From Ryuthela nishihirai (Eukaryota > Arthropoda > Arachnida > Araneae > Heptathelidae), in assembly GCA_038380435.1 (NCBI GenBank), contig JAWZYU010000027.1:3903156-3967155 (forward strand): DNA of 64,000 nt, in the 5' to 3' direction. Under the pieces are notes generated by a model. It was not told the DNA's origin, did not search any database, and saw only the letters and a list, made by a program, of their open reading frames with translations. Positions 33,673 through 44,579 of the stretch are shown in pieces. Both the position numbers and the translations under genes were made by a program. Each line of letters opens with the position of its first letter. The stretch's first letter is position 1.

Positions 33673-35600
33673 ATACACTGGTGGAAATAAAAAAGAACAC
33701 CATTAAGAATTGAAGCATAATATATGAAATTTATTCAGTAGAAACAACTTGTTGGGAAAGGACAGTGATCACATGTGTGAAGTGATTCAATGTTTATTTT
33801 ATCTGTTAATGAGTATTACATTTTACAGAAGGCACATTTTAATAAGACGTTGAACCTCTTTGAGTCTATCTTCCAATCTGCCATGCAATCGGTCATACAA
33901 ATGCTGGATATCACGCTGGAGGATACCATTCCATGCTCTTTCAACTTGGATGCGTAATTCAGTGATAGTCATTGCCTGCCACAGTCCGTGGAAGAGTCTT
34001 TGTCTGATCCAGTCCCAGACATGCTCGATTGGAGACGACAAGTCCAGAGAGTTTGCTGGCCATGGGAGTTTGTGCACTGCCTGAAGAGTATGTTGAGTTG
34101 CTCAGGCAGGCATTATCTTGCTGGAATATTGCATTTGGGATTACACTCAAATATGGTGTAACGCTCCAGAGATTTAAATACTTTTAAAGTTTATTTAGTT
34201 TTAGACCCTTTGTCTGATCCAATTATTTTCATGCTCCGGATAGCCGAGTCGGGTGCCAGGCAATAATTAACAAATTGCCAAAAAATAAAGTTTAATTAGG
34301 ATTCGAAATACCAGCGAGTGTTAATGAGTAAGAATTCAAAAATAATAAATGATTGTCAAAATGTAAAGGTTAATTCTAATCAAACAATTAACGTTTCTCA
34401 AGAGAAAAAAATTAGTAAAGATTCAAAAGGTTTATATAACAAACAATTTATTTCCAAAAAACACTCGCCAAAACTTCAATAAAGAAGATACTACATCATT
34501 TCTCAACTCTGTCCAAAAACTCTGACTACACACACTGCACTAACTGTACTCAACTCTCTTCTGTGCTACTGTGACAACATGTCACCAGGTTATAACAAGA
34601 GGTACAAAGCCCGCACGTGTCATGTTGCACACCGGGAAAGACATTTGCATAAATTGGCAAGCAGTGCAAACTATGATGCAAGAGTGGGCATGTCCTTGTA
34701 CGCGTGCTTTAGTGGGTGACAGTCGGAAGTTTGGAGTTGCACATGCGCAACTCCTAACTCTTGGAAACAAGCGCTGTGATGCCAAAAATTAAATAAAAAT
34801 CCCCAAAATGATAAATATAACGTAAATTAAGCAAAACTGGTTAAGGTAAAGTAAAAGTGAATGAGGGGGCATCACAATGGCAGGACGACCGGCTGTACAA
34901 TGTGGCTGATGTACGTATTGCCATTCAGTGTACCATGTACAAACACCAGACACATACGAGAGTGATAGCTAATTACTCCCCACACCATGATGCTCAGCAT
35001 GGTCACTGTGTGTCGCTGGTGGATGCACGATGGAAGAAGCTGCTCACCTTGTTGCCTTCGGACGCATAAATGACCATCAGATGTACCTGAGCAGAATCGG
35101 CTTTCATCACTAAAGACCACAGACTGCTATTCTCGTTCTTGACACCACTGCAAACGTGCTCGACAGTGACGAAGTGACAGTGGTAACCATGCCAGTAGCA
35201 AATGTGCCTGTAGTCCTGCTTTAAAAAGATGATTGTGTATCATTCTTGTAGACACCCCTTGGTTTGACAGAGGATCGAATTTGTGATGCTGTAACTGTCC
35301 GCTCTGCCACCGCCACCCTCCTGATATGTCAATCCTCTTGTGTGTCCGTAACTCTGTTGCCTGAAACCATATCTGCGAGTGTGTGAATGTTCTGACCATC
35401 AACGTCACCATTGTACCACTGCCGATACCTCTCGTCCAATGCAGATGATCCAATTTAACGAAAAGACCTACATGCTTCCCAAGACCCACTCTACGACATC
35501 GTTCAAACTCCGCTAACTGAACAAATGTTGTGCGCCTGCATTGTCCAGCATGGTAGCTTCTTCAATGAGCACTGAACAACATGATGCAAGACAAATAACT
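33673..35600 (-). mobile_element. Tc1-like transposon, minus strand, split by a solo LTR
   Basis: The left end CACTGGTGGAAATAAAAAAG follows a TA. Minus-strand transposase pieces are LSNQGVSTRMIHNHLFKAGL (HTH, 35275-35215), VMKADSAQVHLMVIYASEG (decayed first catalytic region, about 35110), SWCGELLAITLVCV. Beyond the LTR it reads IFQQDNACLSN (second Asp, 34125-34095), LPWPANSLDLSSPIEHVWDW (34065-34005), then AWNGILQRDIQHLYDRLHGRL at the C-terminus (33930-33870). The C-terminal 84 codons are still open. The right end was not located. Confidence 0.85.
34157..34876 (-). mobile_element. Solo LTR inside Tc1
   Basis: This 720-bp block begins TGTGATGCCCCC and ends GGAGCGTTACA on the minus strand (TG...CA ends). 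It is flanked by ATGG at 34153-34156 and 34877-34880. It interrupts Tc1 transposase codons and matches the LTRs at 8149-9128 and 37158-37833. No internal region is present, as expected after LTR-LTR recombination. Confidence 0.87.
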
Positions 35601-35659
35601 TCATTTTTCATGCCCTAGTCCTTAAATACATGCTATGTACACCTTCTCTATGGCATATT

Positions 35660-35720
35660 TTACTTACAGGCTCCTGTCAGATTTCTGGGGTAAGCAGCTG
35701 TTTGAGGGGAAATTTGTTTG
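35660..35720 (+). mobile_element. SINE-2 3-prime fragment
   Basis: CAGGCTCCTGTCAGATTTCT, then GTAAGCAGCTGTTTGAGGGG match the 3-prime body of SINE-2 at 42420-42460. Confidence 0.8.
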
Positions 35721-35729
35721 TTCATTAAC

Positions 35730-35995
35730 TGGTATTAATAAAACTGTTGACAAAATTTTTGAAGAACCCCATGCTTCCAAAAAGTAGAACTGACAGAGAA
35801 TTAATTTTATTCTCATTTAATTTGCCTAAATTAAATCTCATAAATTTAATACATTGAACTACTGTGCAAAGCACAGTATTACATCAACAGTAAAATGTTG
35901 AATAATCTTGTATTATGTAAAGAGTAAAAAAGCCAAAAAAATTTTTGTTTGATTGAAAAACCAGCATTATTTATAAAATTATATGTATTTAATGT
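35730..35995. other. Intron DNA, nothing recognised
   Basis: AT-rich; no repeat end or open frame worth reporting. Confidence 0.4.
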
Positions 35996-35997
35996 TC

Positions 35998-36255
35998 ACT
36001 AATAAATCAGCACTTTGATGTCGATTCTAATTTTAGAGGAAAAATTGTCTTGAACCAGGTGGGATACGAACCCACAACCTCCTGATAACATGTCAGGTGC
36101 TCTGGACCACTGAGCTACCGGCCGCCGATCAAGATCTCCTCTAATTAACGCTATGAACATTCCTTTTATGTCACATATAGGCATTATTCAGGCAATTTTA
36201 GCCACAAGCGGCTTTCTATTTGCCATATAGATGGAAAGCATGTCTTACAAGTATG
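35998..36255 (-). mobile_element. SINE-3 copy 1, tRNA-like block in the middle
   Basis: On the minus strand, from about 36136 to 36060, a tRNA-like block reads GGTAGCTCAGTGGTCCAGAG (A box) to GGTTCGTATCC (B box). About 120 bp upstream of it (GCATACTTGTAAGAC, CCATCTAT, GCCGCTTGTGGCTAAAA, GGAATGTTCATAGCG) and about 60 bp downstream (CAATTTTTCCTCTAAAA, GTGCTGATTTATTAGT) are shared with 44290-44570. So the repeat extends well beyond the tRNA part on both sides. It is not a functional tRNA: no folded acceptor stem is apparent. Confidence 0.8.
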
Positions 36256-36395
36256 CTAATGATGGTAAATAATGAGATAAACTCGACTGTTCAACATCCA
36301 CTAATAAATCAGCACTTTGACGTTGATTCTAATTTTAGAGAAAAAATTGTCTTGAGTCGGGTAGGATATGAACTCATGATCATTAGTAATAAATG
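36256..36395 (-). mobile_element. SINE-3 copy 2, degraded
   Basis: AATAAATCAGCACTTTGACG, GAAAAAATTGTCTTGAG and GATATGAACTCATGA repeat the downstream half and B-box region of SINE-3. The A-box half is missing. It follows copy 1 directly in the same orientation. Confidence 0.75.
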
Positions 36396-36599
36396 ATTGA
36401 GATAAAACATCATCATCAGGCAAAGTGTATAACAGAGATTTATGCTCCTGAAAATAAATTATTAAACAAAAATAATTTTGTTGATAAATCTTTGACAGGT
36501 TGAAGAAAGATTGAAAGAACATGTGAATGGTTATAGGTATGGTGAGCCTTGATGAATTGTTGTGTTTCATTACCAATTAGGGAGAGTAAAATTACATAA

Positions 36600-37833
36600 G
36601 TTTACTTTGATTTGTGTTTTAATTAGGGGCTGTTGTCAATTCCTGTTTTCTCCCAAGGATCTTTGAGCAGGTTCAACACCTCTGCTCTTTCATCACATCC
36701 TTCAACCTTTCTTTTACTAAGTTAGGAGTCATAATGGCAGAGTAAGCCATATTACTAGCAGACATTTTTTTTTTGCAATCTACAAAAGTTTTCAATTTAT
36801 GAAATTTTTTCACCTTGAGCAGCGCTCAAAGTTACTGCTATACTAAGCTTGCAATAAATTTGCTTAAAAAAGGTTTATCTATCATGCGTCCAGACACTTC
36901 TAATCTTGACTTTAATACAGTAAAGATCTTATCTATCAGCAATAACTGTGCTGAAACTTCAGTACCTTTGACTAATACAATAGTTGAGCTGCTTGCTCAA
37001 CAATAAAAATTCAGTGTAAGTTGCCATTGAATCTATGGTTATTATGACTAAGCTCAAAAATTTGTTATTTAAACTTTGACAATCACATTAAATAGCATAC
37101 AATTTTATACATATATACACAGTCCCTGTTTGGTGAACCTCTTTTTCTGATATGGACTTTAATGACTGCAAAGTATGTTAAATTTAATTTGCTTGATAGC
37201 AGATAATTTCAGGTACCAGGCAATTTGCTAATAAATTAAATAAGGTTTTTTTTATTTAATGCATTAAAAAAAAACCTTATTTAATTTATAAGAAAACTTA
37301 AATCAGTGATTGTCACTAAACAATTAGTTCTATGATATAATGCTTCTAAATCAAAACTCTGTTCAAGAGAAAAAATAAGAAAGTCAAATCAATTTCATAA
37401 AATAATGTTTATTTCAAAATCTATGCTCATCAAAAATACATTGCATCAAAAAGTAACTGTTTACAAAAATTAAACTTGCTCCTCACTGAGCAACTCACAC
37501 AACTAACACTTCACCAACTATCTTCTCTCTACCACCAAAGCTCTAACTAACATTGGCAACTCTCTACCACCAACTAACATATACCACTGACATCTCACTT
37601 CACACTGACTGTGACTGCTTCTACTCTCTAACTGACATTTGTATAAATGATGATCGCATGTGCACATTTAGTAGCTGTCAATCATAAAGTGGAGTTGAAC
37701 ATATGCAGCTCTTCTAATGGAAATGGGTGGGGAGAATGATGTATCAATTTAAAAAGCCGCAAATTAATAATTATAACATAAATAAAGTAAAACTGGTTAT
37801 GGAAAATTAAAAGTGAATAGGTAAACCATTACA
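36600..37833 (-). mobile_element. LTR retrotransposon relic, copy 2
   Basis: Minus strand: LTR (37833 to 37158), primer-site-like TTCACCAAACAGGGAC at about 37130-37115, a leader, then a gag start at 36765 (MSASNMAYSAIMTPNLVKE, KERLKDVMKEQ) that soon breaks. It parallels 9128 to 7560 closely, including leader motifs, so both copies descend from the same element. A 23-bp hairpin (37231-37289) sits inside the LTR. Everything beyond the first gag codons is lost. Confidence 0.8.
37231..37289. repeat. Perfect 23-bp hairpin in LTR copy 2
   Basis: The arms 37231-37253 (ATAAATTAAATAAGG plus eight T) and 37267-37289 are exact inverses, with a 13-base loop. The solo LTR and LTR copy 1 show no such hairpin at the matching place. 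Confidence 0.92.
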
Positions 37834-37962
37834 TGGTCTTGTAAAAAATGGTAGTGCAAATCAGGATATGGGTAAGGTAATAAACTTCAGGTAAGCAAAC
37901 TTTGGTAAGGTAATTTGGTCAGGTAAAGTAGACCACCTACAAGAACAGTTCTGTGCACTCAG

Positions 37963-38200
37963 ACTTTATAATATCAAAGGTACTGACCTTTTTGGTTAGC
38001 AATATTAGTGCACTCAAAGTTAAACATTGAACTGTAAAAGATATTAAATACCTAACAGCTCTTGGTGTTTATGCCTCCAACTTAGAATAGTTCTGTGCAC
38101 TCAGACTTTCTAATGTCGAAGCTACTGACCTTGTTAGTTAGTGATATCTAAGCATTCAAAATTGCCAATGAAATTTAAAAATAAAACATCAAATACCTTA
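37963..38200 (+). repeat. Tandem duplication, period about 126 bp
   Basis: GTTCTGTGCACTCAGACTTT and its downstream 75 bases at 37963-38040 recur at 38090-38165 with about one difference in six bases. Two units only. Confidence 0.85.
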
Positions 38201-38897
38201 ACAACTCGACTTGCATGGCGTTTTTTTACCTTACCTGCAATCTTGATTTAATACCATCTTATCTGATAAGGAATTTCATTCTGTAGAGATGTAGAAATTC
38301 TATGTTAAGGAGATACTTCTGTACCTGAAATATAGACAAACACCACACATCTTATGTGCCATTTTGTAAAATCTTATTACCCCAGATCCTGATACATTCA
38401 TTGTTACCATTAATGTTGAATAATACTGCCTCATTTCTCCTGTGTTTTACTTATATGTAGTGTTATAGAGATTTTTATTAAATTTACTAAATTATACAGT
38501 TAGCTTGAATATTTGTAATCTTTTTTGTTTGGGGATTATAGATGTGTATTTTATACTTCGACAAAATAGTTTATGCTTTTATAATTTTATTCAATCTGTT
38601 TCATTTTTAGGTTTGACAGTTTTAAGGGTTCAAAAATTTTAACTGTTCGAACTTTTAGAATTTTAAATAAAAGTCTTGCAAATGTTGAATTCTTGACTGG
38701 AACAATACAAAAACCTGTAATTGAAATTAATTTTGCTGTGCATTAATTTTTCCAATATTTTTGTGTGCTTATAGTGAAACTGTAGTTCCAGGTTGATACT
38801 ATAATTTAGTAATTTCTTAGAAATATTTTGCCATGCCACTATATGATGTTTCAGAGCTATTCAGCTTTTATTTCTGTATTTTTTTTTTCACTTTAAG
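38200..38897. other. Intron DNA before exon b
   Basis: Nothing recognised. The last 30 bases are a T-rich tract ending CACTTTAAG, a good acceptor. Confidence 0.5.
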
Positions 38898-39087
38898 CAT
38901 TCCGATTCCAAAGCAGATATTTCAAGCCTTGCCCGCAGTGATAGTACTGGTTCTACTCAATCAATGCAACATGGAGGCTTGCCTGAATTACTCCTTGGTT
39001 TAGCCTATAATGGAACAACAGGGAGGCTTTCTGTTGAAATCAACAAAGGAAGTCATTTTCGTAATGTGTCCATGAACAGAGCTCCAG
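38898..39087 (+). CDS. Synaptotagmin 14/16-like gene, internal exon b (linker and start of C2B)
   Basis: 190 bases, phase 0 in and phase 1 out (CCA G before GTTTGT). It encodes a serine-rich linker (HSDSKADISSLARSDSTGST), then GGLPELLLGLAYNGTTGRLS, VEINKGSHFRN and VSMNRAPG/D with the split codon. LPELLLGL-Y-TTGRLSVE-KGSHFRN is the start of the second C2 domain as known in synaptotagmin 14/16. The first calcium-binding loop is NRAPDT rather than an acidic SDPYVK-type loop, which fits the calcium-independent branch. The frame is clean. The exon is bounded by 17.9- and 19.1-kb introns. Confidence 0.95.
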
Positions 39088-39282
39088 GTTTGTTATGAGA
39101 ATATTCAACTCTATATATAATATGTATATAGGCAGTTCTCATATGACACTATTGGTTCCTAAAAGTTGTATAGTCTGTTGGAGCACATTTTCCCACAGGA
39201 ATAGTGTTAGGTATTGCAGTTATATTCATAACCCATTTGTCAAAAAATTATATTTTTACAATAAGAATTATAATTAAATGAA

Positions 39283-40790
39283 GGTAAAAACATAGTGTTC
39301 TGAATTAAATAAAGATTAAGTTAACTCTATAAACACTAGGTGCTGGACCAGTCACATGGTATCGTGAAAAATAATCGGTTCATTGATACTAAATGGAGTA
39401 ATTGATAGGTGTAGATCAGTGCAGTAGAATTTAGGTTAAATAGTCATACCTGCATTGTCTTGTTCGTCTAGCAATAGCTTCTTCAGTTGTACAAGGAGGA
39501 CAAATCTGGATTGTGTGCTGTTCTTCTCAGGAGCTGGTGTTTTCACAGGTCCAGTATTCTTGCCACCCACTTGTTGATTCTTACATGTGGTGGTGGTGTT
39601 AATCAGCACTTTGCTTCCTCCGTGGTATGAGTCATTGGGTTCTAAATTTTACACTCCTATTAGGATGCTGAGCCAGTTGCCTATATGAGATGTTTGTGAC
39701 TAGACATTGCTACACATTTCGTGCCATCTGCTTTGGCACATCATCAATCAAGCATTGTCCTGGCATCAGGATGAGTTGGAGATGCAATGCACTCTATCTG
39801 TGGATACACATGTGGTCTGCACAGGATCACCAAGGTCAAGTGTGGACTGAGCGTGCCCCCTGAGGTGCCATGCATGAAAGGGGGATGATCTTTGAAGTGT
39901 TCTACGAGATGAGATGCATTAGGCATGTTTGTTCAAGAGTTTAAAAGAGAAGTCCAAAATTTTCATACTATATAGTAGAACATTATAAGTTGCATAAATT
40001 CCCAAACTTAAATTAATGAACTAGCAAGTGAATTTTATCTGCCAAAAGTGAATCCTATTTGTCAAAACCAGATGCATTCCCACTGATATGCTCAGCTTAG
40101 TGGGATTCTTATGTAAAACATTTTTTACATGGTCTTAATACTTGCATATAGTAAGGAAATTCCAGACTTCTCTTTTAAACTCTTGAATGCACATACTCAG
40201 TGCATCTCATAGACACTTCTGAATCATCCCACTTTCATGGCACCTCAGGGGCACGCCTGGTTCACACTTGACCTTGACGACCCTGTGCAGACCACATGTG
40301 CATTCACAGATCGAGCTCATGACATCTCCAATTCATCCCACTGCCAAGACAGTGCTTGCCTGACAATATGCCGAAGCGATTAACTTAGTGCTACCAAAGC
40401 TTAGTTAGAGCACTAATAGGAGTGCAAAGTTTAAAACCCAATGATTCTTACCACATAGGCAGCAAAGTGCTGATTAACAACAACACCGCTTGTAAGAATC
40501 AACAAGTGAGAGGTAACAACACCTGACTGTGAAAACACCAGTCTCTGAGAAGAACAGCACACAATCCGGAGTTGTCCGCCTTGTACAAGTGAAGAAACTA
40601 TCACTAGAAGAATGAAGACAATGCAGGTATGGCCATTTAACCTAAACTTCACTGCACTGTGCTATGCATATCAATTACTCCATTAGTGTCAATAAGCCGA
40701 TTGTTCTTTATGATACTACGTGACTAGTCCAGCACCTACAGTGTTTATACAGTTAACTTAACCTTTATTTAAAAATTATAATAATATATT
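39283..40790. mobile_element. Large foldback element
   Basis: The left arm, about 39283-39960, is the inverse of the right arm, about 40130-40790, with roughly 170 bp between. Shared landmarks are AAGTTAACTCTATAAACACT with AGGTGCTGGACCAGTCACATGG shortened at its end, CAGGAGCTGGTGTTTTCACAG, ATTAATCAGCACTTTGC and CCACATGTG near the centre. Differences and small gaps are spread along the arms, so it is not fresh. Open frames at 39744-39926 and 40431-40652 lack motifs. A third, single arm is at 9940-10365. Family unknown; Mutator-like long-inverted-repeat elements are one possibility. Confidence 0.85.
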
Positions 40791-41395
40791 CAGACAAATG
40801 TTTAGTTAGTGTAATTTATTTTCAGACAAATCGTTCTAATCCAGTTAGAATTATAAAAGCATTTCAAAATAAAAATTTTAAAAAACATTGAAAATGTTGC
40901 CATTTCAGCTGTATTGCTATCAGAGAACTCAGCTCAAATATACTTCTAGCTTGTATAGATAAACATTTTAATAACACTTGGATTTATATCTAGCATAACT
41001 GTTATGCAGAAATTAACCAAACATATCATTAGTGTTTAGTTTTCATGATTCTTTTAAGCTTTGTTTCCATAGTTTATAAGATAGACAATAAGAGCATTAT
41101 AAAATCCTTATTTTAAGGGTTATGCAAGAAATTATAGTTTTAATTTCCTTGGCATCAGACATCATTTTAAATTTGCCTAAGGCAAAGAAATTTTGTTTTT
41201 GTCATGGCAGTCAAACTCGAAAAATTTTGCTTGTGTATCAAAAAAAAAATCCACTTGTTGCTAGATTTTTCAAATGATTTTATTGCATTTTTTTAGCTAC
41301 AAGCTTTTATTTGATTGCTAAGAATAACAAACTAGATTTAGCAACAAATTTGCTAGGTTGCAATAATGGCATATTTGAAGGAGCACTCTTTAACA
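40791..41395. other. Intron DNA, nothing recognised
   Basis: No open frame or repeat end recognised. Confidence 0.4.
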
Positions 41396-41399
41396 TCAT

Positions 41400-41510
41400 A
41401 CTGAAAATTAGTGAGAAAATTGTCTTGAACCTGGTGGGACATGAACACACAACTGTTTAATAGCATATATGGTTCTCTGACCACTGAACTTCAGCCACTG
41501 ATTAGTAATA
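41400..41510 (-). mobile_element. SINE-3 copy 3, degraded
   Basis: GAAAATTGTCTTGAACCTGG, GGGACATGAACACACAA, TCTCTGACCACTGAAC match the tRNA-like block and its downstream flank in reverse with many changes. Followed at 41560-41640 by a few ATCGTTGCTTTCAT repeats. Confidence 0.75.
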
Positions 41511-41769
41511 ATATAAATCTACCACTAGTACAGAAACATATGTGTGCCACATGAAAGAAAGATCGTTGCTTTCATGTGGAAAGATCGTTGCTTTCATCGT
41601 TGCTTTCATCTTCCACAGCATCGTTGAAAGCAAATGCTTAAATATATTCCTCAAGAAATAAAATTTTAGTGTATCCCCATCCTGATTCCAGTTAAACTAT
41701 CTCAAGAACATAATAATAATTGTTAGACCTCTACAACACCAAAATCTGCCTGGAACCAACCTACTTCAT

Positions 41770-42080
41770 AACTTTGAATTCAATTTTAAAATCTTAGAAA
41801 GAGAGAACTTTATTGTGTACCTTTTTTAAGGAAAGAAATTATCCATAGACATTTCATGATTCTAGCTCCACAAAATTTTAATAAATTACCGAGCAGTATA
41901 AGGGAAGAAAAAAAAAATGGGAATATTTTTAAAATCAAAATTAGACAAAGATTGTTAAATTATAAACAATATTGAGTCTTTATTTCAATATTAAGTGAAT
42001 TACATCATTTCACATGTCATTAATGAACAAATCTGAAATTATTAATTTTTGAAATTTTATTTCTACCCTTAAGCCTTTGA
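41770..42080 (+). pseudogene. LINE C-terminal scrap
   Basis: The + strand reads APQNFNKLPSSI then NIFKIKIRQRLLNY, the standard last residues of jockey/CR1-type LINE proteins, with stops. T- and A-rich 3-prime DNA follows. Confidence 0.55.
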
Positions 42081-42272
42081 ATCTGTACTGTAAAAATGCA
42101 TATCGATAAAAATAATAATGTAATTTACCAACCTATAAGAGCATAAAGCACATTGGTTGTTCTTATATGGCTTCTATTTTAATGCATCTCATTTTACATA
42201 TATTGTTTTAAGTTCAACTGAATTGTGGATATATATTTTTGCTCATTATTTATGTATGAGCATTATATGTTA

Positions 42273-42483
42273 GCCGTCCTGTGGCCGAGTGGTTAGCGCG
42301 CTTGGCTACTGATCTATGGGACCTGGGTTCGAGCCCTGGGCTAAGGCATGGATGTTCATGTTGTTTTGTGCTGAGGTCTTGCCATCCTCTCAGATCTTCT
42401 ACTGTGGCAAATAAACTGACAGGCTCCTGTCAGACCTCTGTGGCAAGCAGCTGCTTCAGGGGGTATTTATTTTATTTATTATT
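42273..42483 (+). mobile_element. SINE-2, full length
   Basis: The head reads GTGGCCGAGTGGTTAGCGCG (A box) and GGGTTCGAGCCC (B box), a Leu- or Ser-like D arm without a convincing anticodon. The body contains GACAGGCTCCTGTCAGACCT and the tail is TATTTATT-rich. An 11-bp duplication ATTATATGTTA flanks it at 42262-42272 and 42484-42494. Fragments of the same family are at 23600 and 35660. Confidence 0.92.
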
Positions 42484-42589
42484 ATTATATGTTATATTTA
42501 TTTTGTTTTATTAAGTGTATTATGTGGTATGATCAATAAACATTATTATTTGTGAGATTATATTAGCCAAACCTGAAGATATTTTTGAT

Positions 42590-42980
42590 AAAGAAACAAT
42601 GATTCATTTAGTTACCAAAGCTTTTTAACTAGTTCCTACATAAATGCTCAACATGATGTGGAAAGCATGGGTACCTAATAACTCAACTCAGTTTATTTCA
42701 TCATCATGAAACCTATTGCTTTCTATCTCTGAATTCAGTTTGTACAATTCAATTTGTACAAAAAAGGTACACTACAGGCTGCACCTATATAACTTCTCTA
42801 CAGCTCTTGTTGACTAAAGATGTTACTGATGCAGAGGCAAATGACTCACTTAGTAACCAAAGCTTTTTAACTAAATTACCACACTGATTGATGCTTAACA
42901 CAATCTATAAAGAAGGATACCTCCTAAATCAACTCTCAGTTTATGAACATGGAACCTCCAACTTTCTACCCCCTCAATGC
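42590..42980 (+). repeat. Tandem duplication, period about 245 bp
   Basis: AACCAAAGCTTTTTAACTA, TCAACTC...CAGTTTAT and the following GAAACCT/GGAACCT block occur at 42615-42725 and again at 42857-42970, in the same order with moderate divergence. Confidence 0.75.
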
Positions 42981-43227
42981 AATAAAATAATTATTTTGTA
43001 ATTAAGAATAAACTAATGACCAGCAACGAGGTAAGATTTTGGGACCAGCCTACCATGAAATCTCCTGGTATCACAATGGCTCAATCTGCCACTTTTTCTG
43101 TGCCCCCTCATCTTGTGCACATGAGGTTAGTACCTCACTCACCTCGCCATTGTTATAGCCCAAATATATAAATAAGAAAGTTAGTTCAAGCTTTAATGTT
43201 TTTTTAATTTTTAAAAAACTCGTTGTG

Positions 43228-43860
43228 TAGACCATTAGTACCTTTCTAAAGAGATACTCTCTTGTGGAAGGGAAGGGCTGACAGATCAGTGTGGCCTACT
43301 GATCTGGACTACTATGGCTACTTTATTTCTATCCTGCTGAGGAGTGGTCAACCATGGAGTCCTGGTGTTGACCATATACACCAACCGGAATGGAGTAATG
43401 ACTCTGAGTTTGATTATAGATCCTGATCGTGCTGCACTGGGGCGGGGGTGGCTCAGTCGGTAGCGCGCCAGGCTCGTAATCTGTAGTTCCCAGGTTCGAG
43501 TCCCAGCTGGGTCAGCGTTGAGATTTATCTCCGCAAAATTCCCCGCCCTGTCCACGGTCAGTAGGGGACACCGATGGGCTTGGAAAGGCCGCCGTCCGTC
43601 GGATGGGACGTTAAGCCGTGGCCCCGTGTGCGGGAGAGCCATACCCTGTGCACGTTAAAGAACACGCTGGATGGCCTTGATGGGAGATTACCATCTGTCT
43701 CCCAACAGCTGTTCCAGTGGGTCCCCTCCCCCAACCTTCTCTGAGCCTTCGGGGTCCATGTGACCTGGCCATTTAGCCCATGGTGTGCAAAAAAGTGCCG
43801 CTCAGAGGTAAAACAACCCAATCTTGCTGCACTTCTGTTGAGGAAAAAATTTCCACTGTG
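43228..43860 (+). mobile_element. LINE-A 5-prime leader fragment holding SINE-1 copy 7
   Basis: GTACCTTTCTAAAGAGATAC, then TGCTGAGGAGTGGTCAACCA repeat the leader of LINE-A copy 5 at 51485-51660. Only the leader is left; the SINE at 43439-43820 is inserted in it. Calling it LINE-A rests on its position ahead of the LINE-A copy at 51840. Confidence 0.6.
43439..43820 (+). mobile_element. SINE-1 copy 7, full length and young
   Basis: It has the A and B boxes, core blocks and CAACCCA tail of the family. The flanking duplication is ATCGTGCTGCACT (43426-43438) and ATCTTGCTGCACT (43821-43833), one mismatch in 13. Very close to copies 1, 6 and 9. Confidence 0.95.
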
Positions 43861-44235
43861 GAAATAGGGATATACATATATTTACAAGGAAATATTTTAT
43901 AATTAGGATTTTTGATCAAACAGTTGTTAGTTAATGCTTGTCAAATGATATATAACATTCATTATTGTAATTTGATAGTAAACTGAAATTCATGCCAAAA
44001 ATATTTTAATGCTCTTTAGTAATGTATATACTTTTTGTTTACCATGATTAAGCTGTGTCTGAGGCACTCTTAAGGAGTGAAACTGAAGCTAAACGTGTGA
44101 GGGCTGCTAAATGCAGTCGTTCCTGAAAAAGTTCACTGAAAATTAATCAAGCCATCCTTCTCATAATTAGCATTGAGAGATAGGTGATTGTCAGATATTG
44201 GTTGCAATAGGAAAGGGCTCTCCCTCGTGGTATGT
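43861..44235. other. Intron DNA, nothing recognised
   Basis: AT-rich, no feature supported. Confidence 0.4.
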
Positions 44236-44239
44236 TTAA

Positions 44240-44576
44240 CAATGACAGTTGCATAAAAGCCTAATAAACAATGGAATAAACTCGACTGATTCAATCAAGT
44301 AATAAATCAGCACTTTAGTGTCGATTTTTTTCTTAGAGGAAAAATTGTCTTGAGCCGGGTGGGATACGAACCCATGACCTCCTGATAGCATGTCAGGTGC
44401 TCTGGACCACTGAGCTACCGGCCGTCGATCAAGATCTCCTCTAATTAGCGCTACGAACATTCCTTTTTATGTTTCATGTAGGCGCTAGTCAGGCACTTTT
44501 TTAGCCACAAGCGGCATATATATTTGCCAATAGATGGAAGCATATATATTACAAGTATGCAGATAATAAACAATGG
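44240..44576 (-). mobile_element. SINE-3 copy 4 (left arm of an inverted pair)
   Basis: The tRNA-like block on the minus strand spans about 44427-44351 with GGTAGCTCAGTGGTCCAGAG and GGGTTCGTATCCC. It extends upstream to CATACTTGTAA at about 44553, and downstream to AGTCGAGTTTATTCCATTG at about 44270. It matches the copy at 35998 along its whole length. The anticodon-loop position reads CATGCTA (UGC, Ala-like). Confidence 0.88.
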
Positions 44577-44579
44577 GAA

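Larger units (their letters stand above)
21035..38897 (+). other. Synaptotagmin-like intron, 17.9 kb
   Basis: It is bounded by GTAAGT and a T-rich tract with CTTTAAG. Phase 0 on both sides. It holds mariner, SINE, Penelope-like, Tc1, two LINE-A copies and LTR remnants. No host exon was recognised inside it. Confidence 0.85.

Noticed and set aside
21035..38897. Host exons hidden in the large introns
   Set aside because: Every coding signal I found there belongs to a transposon family; none continues the C2 domains or shows matching splice phases.
44351..44427. Possible tRNA-Ala gene on the minus strand
   Set aside because: The block is part of the dispersed SINE-3 repeat and has no convincing acceptor stem.
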